Source: Acinetobacter piscicola (GTDB taxonomy: Bacteria > Pseudomonadota > Gammaproteobacteria > Pseudomonadales > Moraxellaceae). From it: 64,000 nucleotides of DNA. The translations under genes and the position numbers were made by a program. Positions 62,341 through 64,000 of the stretch are shown piece by piece (positions within the stretch are counted from its first letter, which is position 1; the number at the start of each line of letters is the position of its first letter). The stretch covers positions 1-64,000 of the forward strand of contig NZ_CP048659.1 in NCBI RefSeq assembly GCF_015218165.1. The letters are read 5' to 3'. Below the pieces are notes generated by a model, which was given only the letters and a program-made list of their open reading frames with translations, had not been told where the DNA came from and searched no databases.

Positions 62341-62530
62341 ATTTAATCCCTCCCTTGCGCAGTAATACTGCTCACCTTTGAAAAAGGGAGGAGCTTTGCG
62401 AATTAGACGTCTAGCCAATACGTAACATTCTCCTCTTTGAAAAAGATGAGTAGCAAGAGGAGGAAGGTTTTTAATTACCTTTCCCCTTACGAAACAGTGT
62501 TTCTCATCTCCTGAAAGGAGAGGGAATTTT
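62341..62530. repeat. Pyrimidine/purine hairpin cluster, REP-like
   Basis: Three hairpins in the gap after the MocR gene: CCCTCCCTT/AAAGGGAGG (62348-62356 and 62383-62391), CTCCTCTT/AAGAGGAG (62430-62437 and 62455-62462), and TCTCCT/AGGAGA (62507-62521). Such alternating CCTCTC/GGAGA motifs are typical of repeated intergenic elements in Acinetobacter; copy number elsewhere was not checked. It may also serve as a terminator between the convergent genes. Confidence 0.55.
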
Positions 62531-62580
62531 AATTATGAATTATAAGTATTTTAAAATGATCTGTAATTTGGATATCTGAC

Positions 62581-63603
62581 TTAAAAATCCGCCTTTAACA
62601 CAATGCGATAACGTGCCTGTCCTGAGTGTAGTCGCTCCAAAGCATCATTAATTTTTGACATCGGATAAAGCTCAATTTGTGGTGCAATGTTTTTACGCGC
62701 AGCAAACTGTAGCAATTGACGTAAGGCAAATGGTGAACCCGTTGGTGAGCCTGTCACTGATTTTGCGCCACTGATTAAAGTTCCCGCAGGAATTGGCATT
62801 GGGTCAAGAACCATACCCAACATATGAATCGTACCATTGGGTGCAAGTGTGTTCAGGTAGGCTTTCCAATCTAGGCTGACATTGACTGTACACAGTAACA
62901 GATCAAATTTGCCACGTTGTGTTTTTAAAGCATCAACATCACGGCTATTGACCACATGATCTGCGCCCATGGCTTTGAGTTCATCGGTCTTATCCAGACT
63001 TGAGGTAAAAGCTGTAATTTCACAGCCCCAAGCTTTCAGTAGTTTAATCGCCATATGACCTAGACCACCAATGCCAATGACACCAACATGGTGAATGGCT
63101 TGAATCTGATGCTTTAAAATGGGGTCAAATACAGTGATCCCCCCACACAGTAAAGGTCCTGCACTTTCAGGTTCTAGGTCTTCAGGTAGAGGAATAATCC
63201 ATTGCCAACCTGCACGGACTTTATCGGCAAAACCACCTGCATGCCCAACAATGGTCGCTGTTTTACCCCCTGTACAAAGGACTTGTTGACCACTGACACA
63301 AGGGTCACAGTGTTGGCAGCTTTCCGCAGTCCAACCAATGCCGACACGCTGTCCGACTTTTAAGCCTTTGGCTTCTGAACCAAGTTGAGTAATCGTACCA
63401 ATAATCTCATGACCACCCACCACAGGATAAACAGCATTGCCCCATTCATTGTTGATCACGGAAACATCGGAGTGACAAAGTCCGCAATATTCGACTTTGA
63501 CTTCAACTTGATGCGCTTGTAATTCGCCTGCATCAAATGTGTAAGGTACAAGTGTGGCACCTGCTTGCAAAGCTGCATAAGCATGGATGGTATTATCTGT
63601 CAT
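62581..63603 (-). CDS. ahr: NADPH-dependent zinc aldehyde reductase Ahr
   Basis: 340 aa, zinc alcohol dehydrogenase superfamily, close to E. coli Ahr (YjgB) in sequence. Catalytic zinc ligands in CGLCHSD and GGHE, structural zinc in [19 protein letters not shown] site [16 protein letters not shown]. Reduces a wide range of aldehydes to alcohols. C-terminus [11 protein letters not shown] matches. It stands between a hairpin-rich gap and tag. Confidence 0.92.
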   Translation of the reverse strand: MTDNTIHAYAALQAGATLVPYTFDAGELQAHQVEVKVEYCGLCHSDVSVINNEWGNAVYPVVGGHEIIGTITQLGSEAKGLKVGQRVGIGWTAESCQHCDPCVSGQQVLCTGGKTATIVGHAGGFADKVRAGWQWIIPLPEDLEPESAGPLLCGGITVFDPILKHQIQAIHHVGVIGIGGLGHMAIKLLKAWGCEITAFTSSLDKTDELKAMGADHVVNSRDVDALKTQRGKFDLLLCTVNVSLDWKAYLNTLAPNGTIHMLGMVLDPMPIPAGTLISGAKSVTGSPTGSPFALRQLLQFAARKNIAPQIELYPMSKINDALERLHSGQARYRIVLKADF

Positions 63604-63643
63604 GTGAATCCTTCCTGTTATTTTGAGTTTTTAATGAAAAATA

Positions 63644-64000
63644 TCAGCGAAATGCGCAATCATTTTCATGGTCATTGACCATACCTACCGCCTGCATAAA
63701 AGCATAGACTGTGGTTGGTCCAACAAATTTAAAGCCTTTTTTCTTTAAGGTTTTCGATAACTGCTGACTGATTTCAGTCTGAGCAGGGGCGAGTTTGTAG
63801 TCAGGTACATCATTGATCTGCTGTTTCTGATCGACAAAATCCCATAGCCATTGGACAGGATCTAAACCTTCAGCTTTCATGTTTTGCCAAGCGATGGCAT
63901 TGTCACGAATGGCTTTGAGTTTACCAAGATGACGAATTAGACCTGCATCCTGTAATTTATAGTCAAGATGCTGATCGGTCAGTTGCGCAATTTCAGCAAT
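63644..64000 (-). CDS. tag: DNA-3-methyladenine glycosylase I, C-terminal part (cut by window edge)
   Basis: 119 codons, running off the window end, so the 5' part is not seen. It matches the C-terminal two thirds of Tag: IAEIAQLTDQHL, DAGLIRHLGKLKAIRDNAIAWQN, WLWDFVDQ, KTLKKKGFKFVGPTTVYAFMQAVGMVNDHENDCAFR. The zinc-binding His and Cys of the C-terminal HENDC segment are present. It excises 3-methyladenine from alkylated DNA. An ATG inside the frame at 63880 is not the start. Confidence 0.92.
   Translation of the reverse strand: MAEIAQLTDQHLDYKLQDAGLIRHLGKLKAIRDNAIAWQNMKAEGLDPVQWLWDFVDQKQQINDVPDYKLAPAQTEISQQLSKTLKKKGFKFVGPTTVYAFMQAVGMVNDHENDCAFR

Overview
The window reads as the replication-origin side of an Acinetobacter chromosome (Moraxellaceae, Gammaproteobacteria). 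It opens on the first base of dnaA and runs dnaA-dnaN-recF-gyrB. It is AT-rich, and the DnaA, RsmB, Fmt and YadA-type adhesin/TpgA proteins look like Acinetobacter versions. Most of the window is ordinary chromosome; the accessory interest is in the adhesin locus, an IS insertion, a local gene-family expansion and several non-coding sites.

Layout. 1-6.3 kb: replication initiation, clamp, recombination and gyrase genes, closed by a strong terminator. 6.5-9.3 kb: a small unknown gene, a 582-bp AT-rich gap carrying a DnaA box and a degenerate parS, and the ABC-F protein YheS. 9.5-18.3 kb: four paralogous secreted DUF6091-type putative solute-binding proteins, interleaved with tyrS, anmK, an alpha/beta hydrolase and erpA. 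18.9-21.0 kb: a protein with two AAA+ ATPase domains. 21.2-26.95 kb: a complete rRNA operon (16S, tRNA-Ile, tRNA-Ala, 23S, 5S) with promoter, RNase III-type processing stems and terminator. 27.1-34.6 kb: a 38-codon candidate small gene, an outer-membrane barrel protein, an aldehyde dehydrogenase, a DUF1287 protein, a neurotransmitter:sodium symporter with its 36-aa small subunit, then fmt-rsmB.

35.0-47.3 kb holds a giant trimeric autotransporter adhesin (about 3,659 aa if in frame), followed by tpgA (periplasmic peptidoglycan-binding partner) and a small secreted protein. The adhesin reading frame is broken at an 11-G run; a run of 10 or 13 G would restore it, which looks like a phase-variation switch in the OFF position (or a homopolymer sequencing error). 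Its stalk carries a near-identical array of 357- and 369-bp modules in an A-B-B-A higher-order pattern.

47.7-64.0 kb: ilvD, a DsbA-like double-domain protein, a chorismate mutase, a TauE/SafE permease, a LysR regulator, dapB, a START-domain protein, an MFS transporter, dkgB with a divergent LysR gene split by an IS982-family element (6-bp target duplication, clean reconstruction), a lipoprotein, a MocR-type regulator with a direct-repeat operator candidate, the aldehyde reductase ahr, and the 3' part of tag cut by the window edge. A perfect 16-bp parS sequence inside rsmB and near-perfect ones inside recF and tyrS fit an origin-proximal ParB loading domain.
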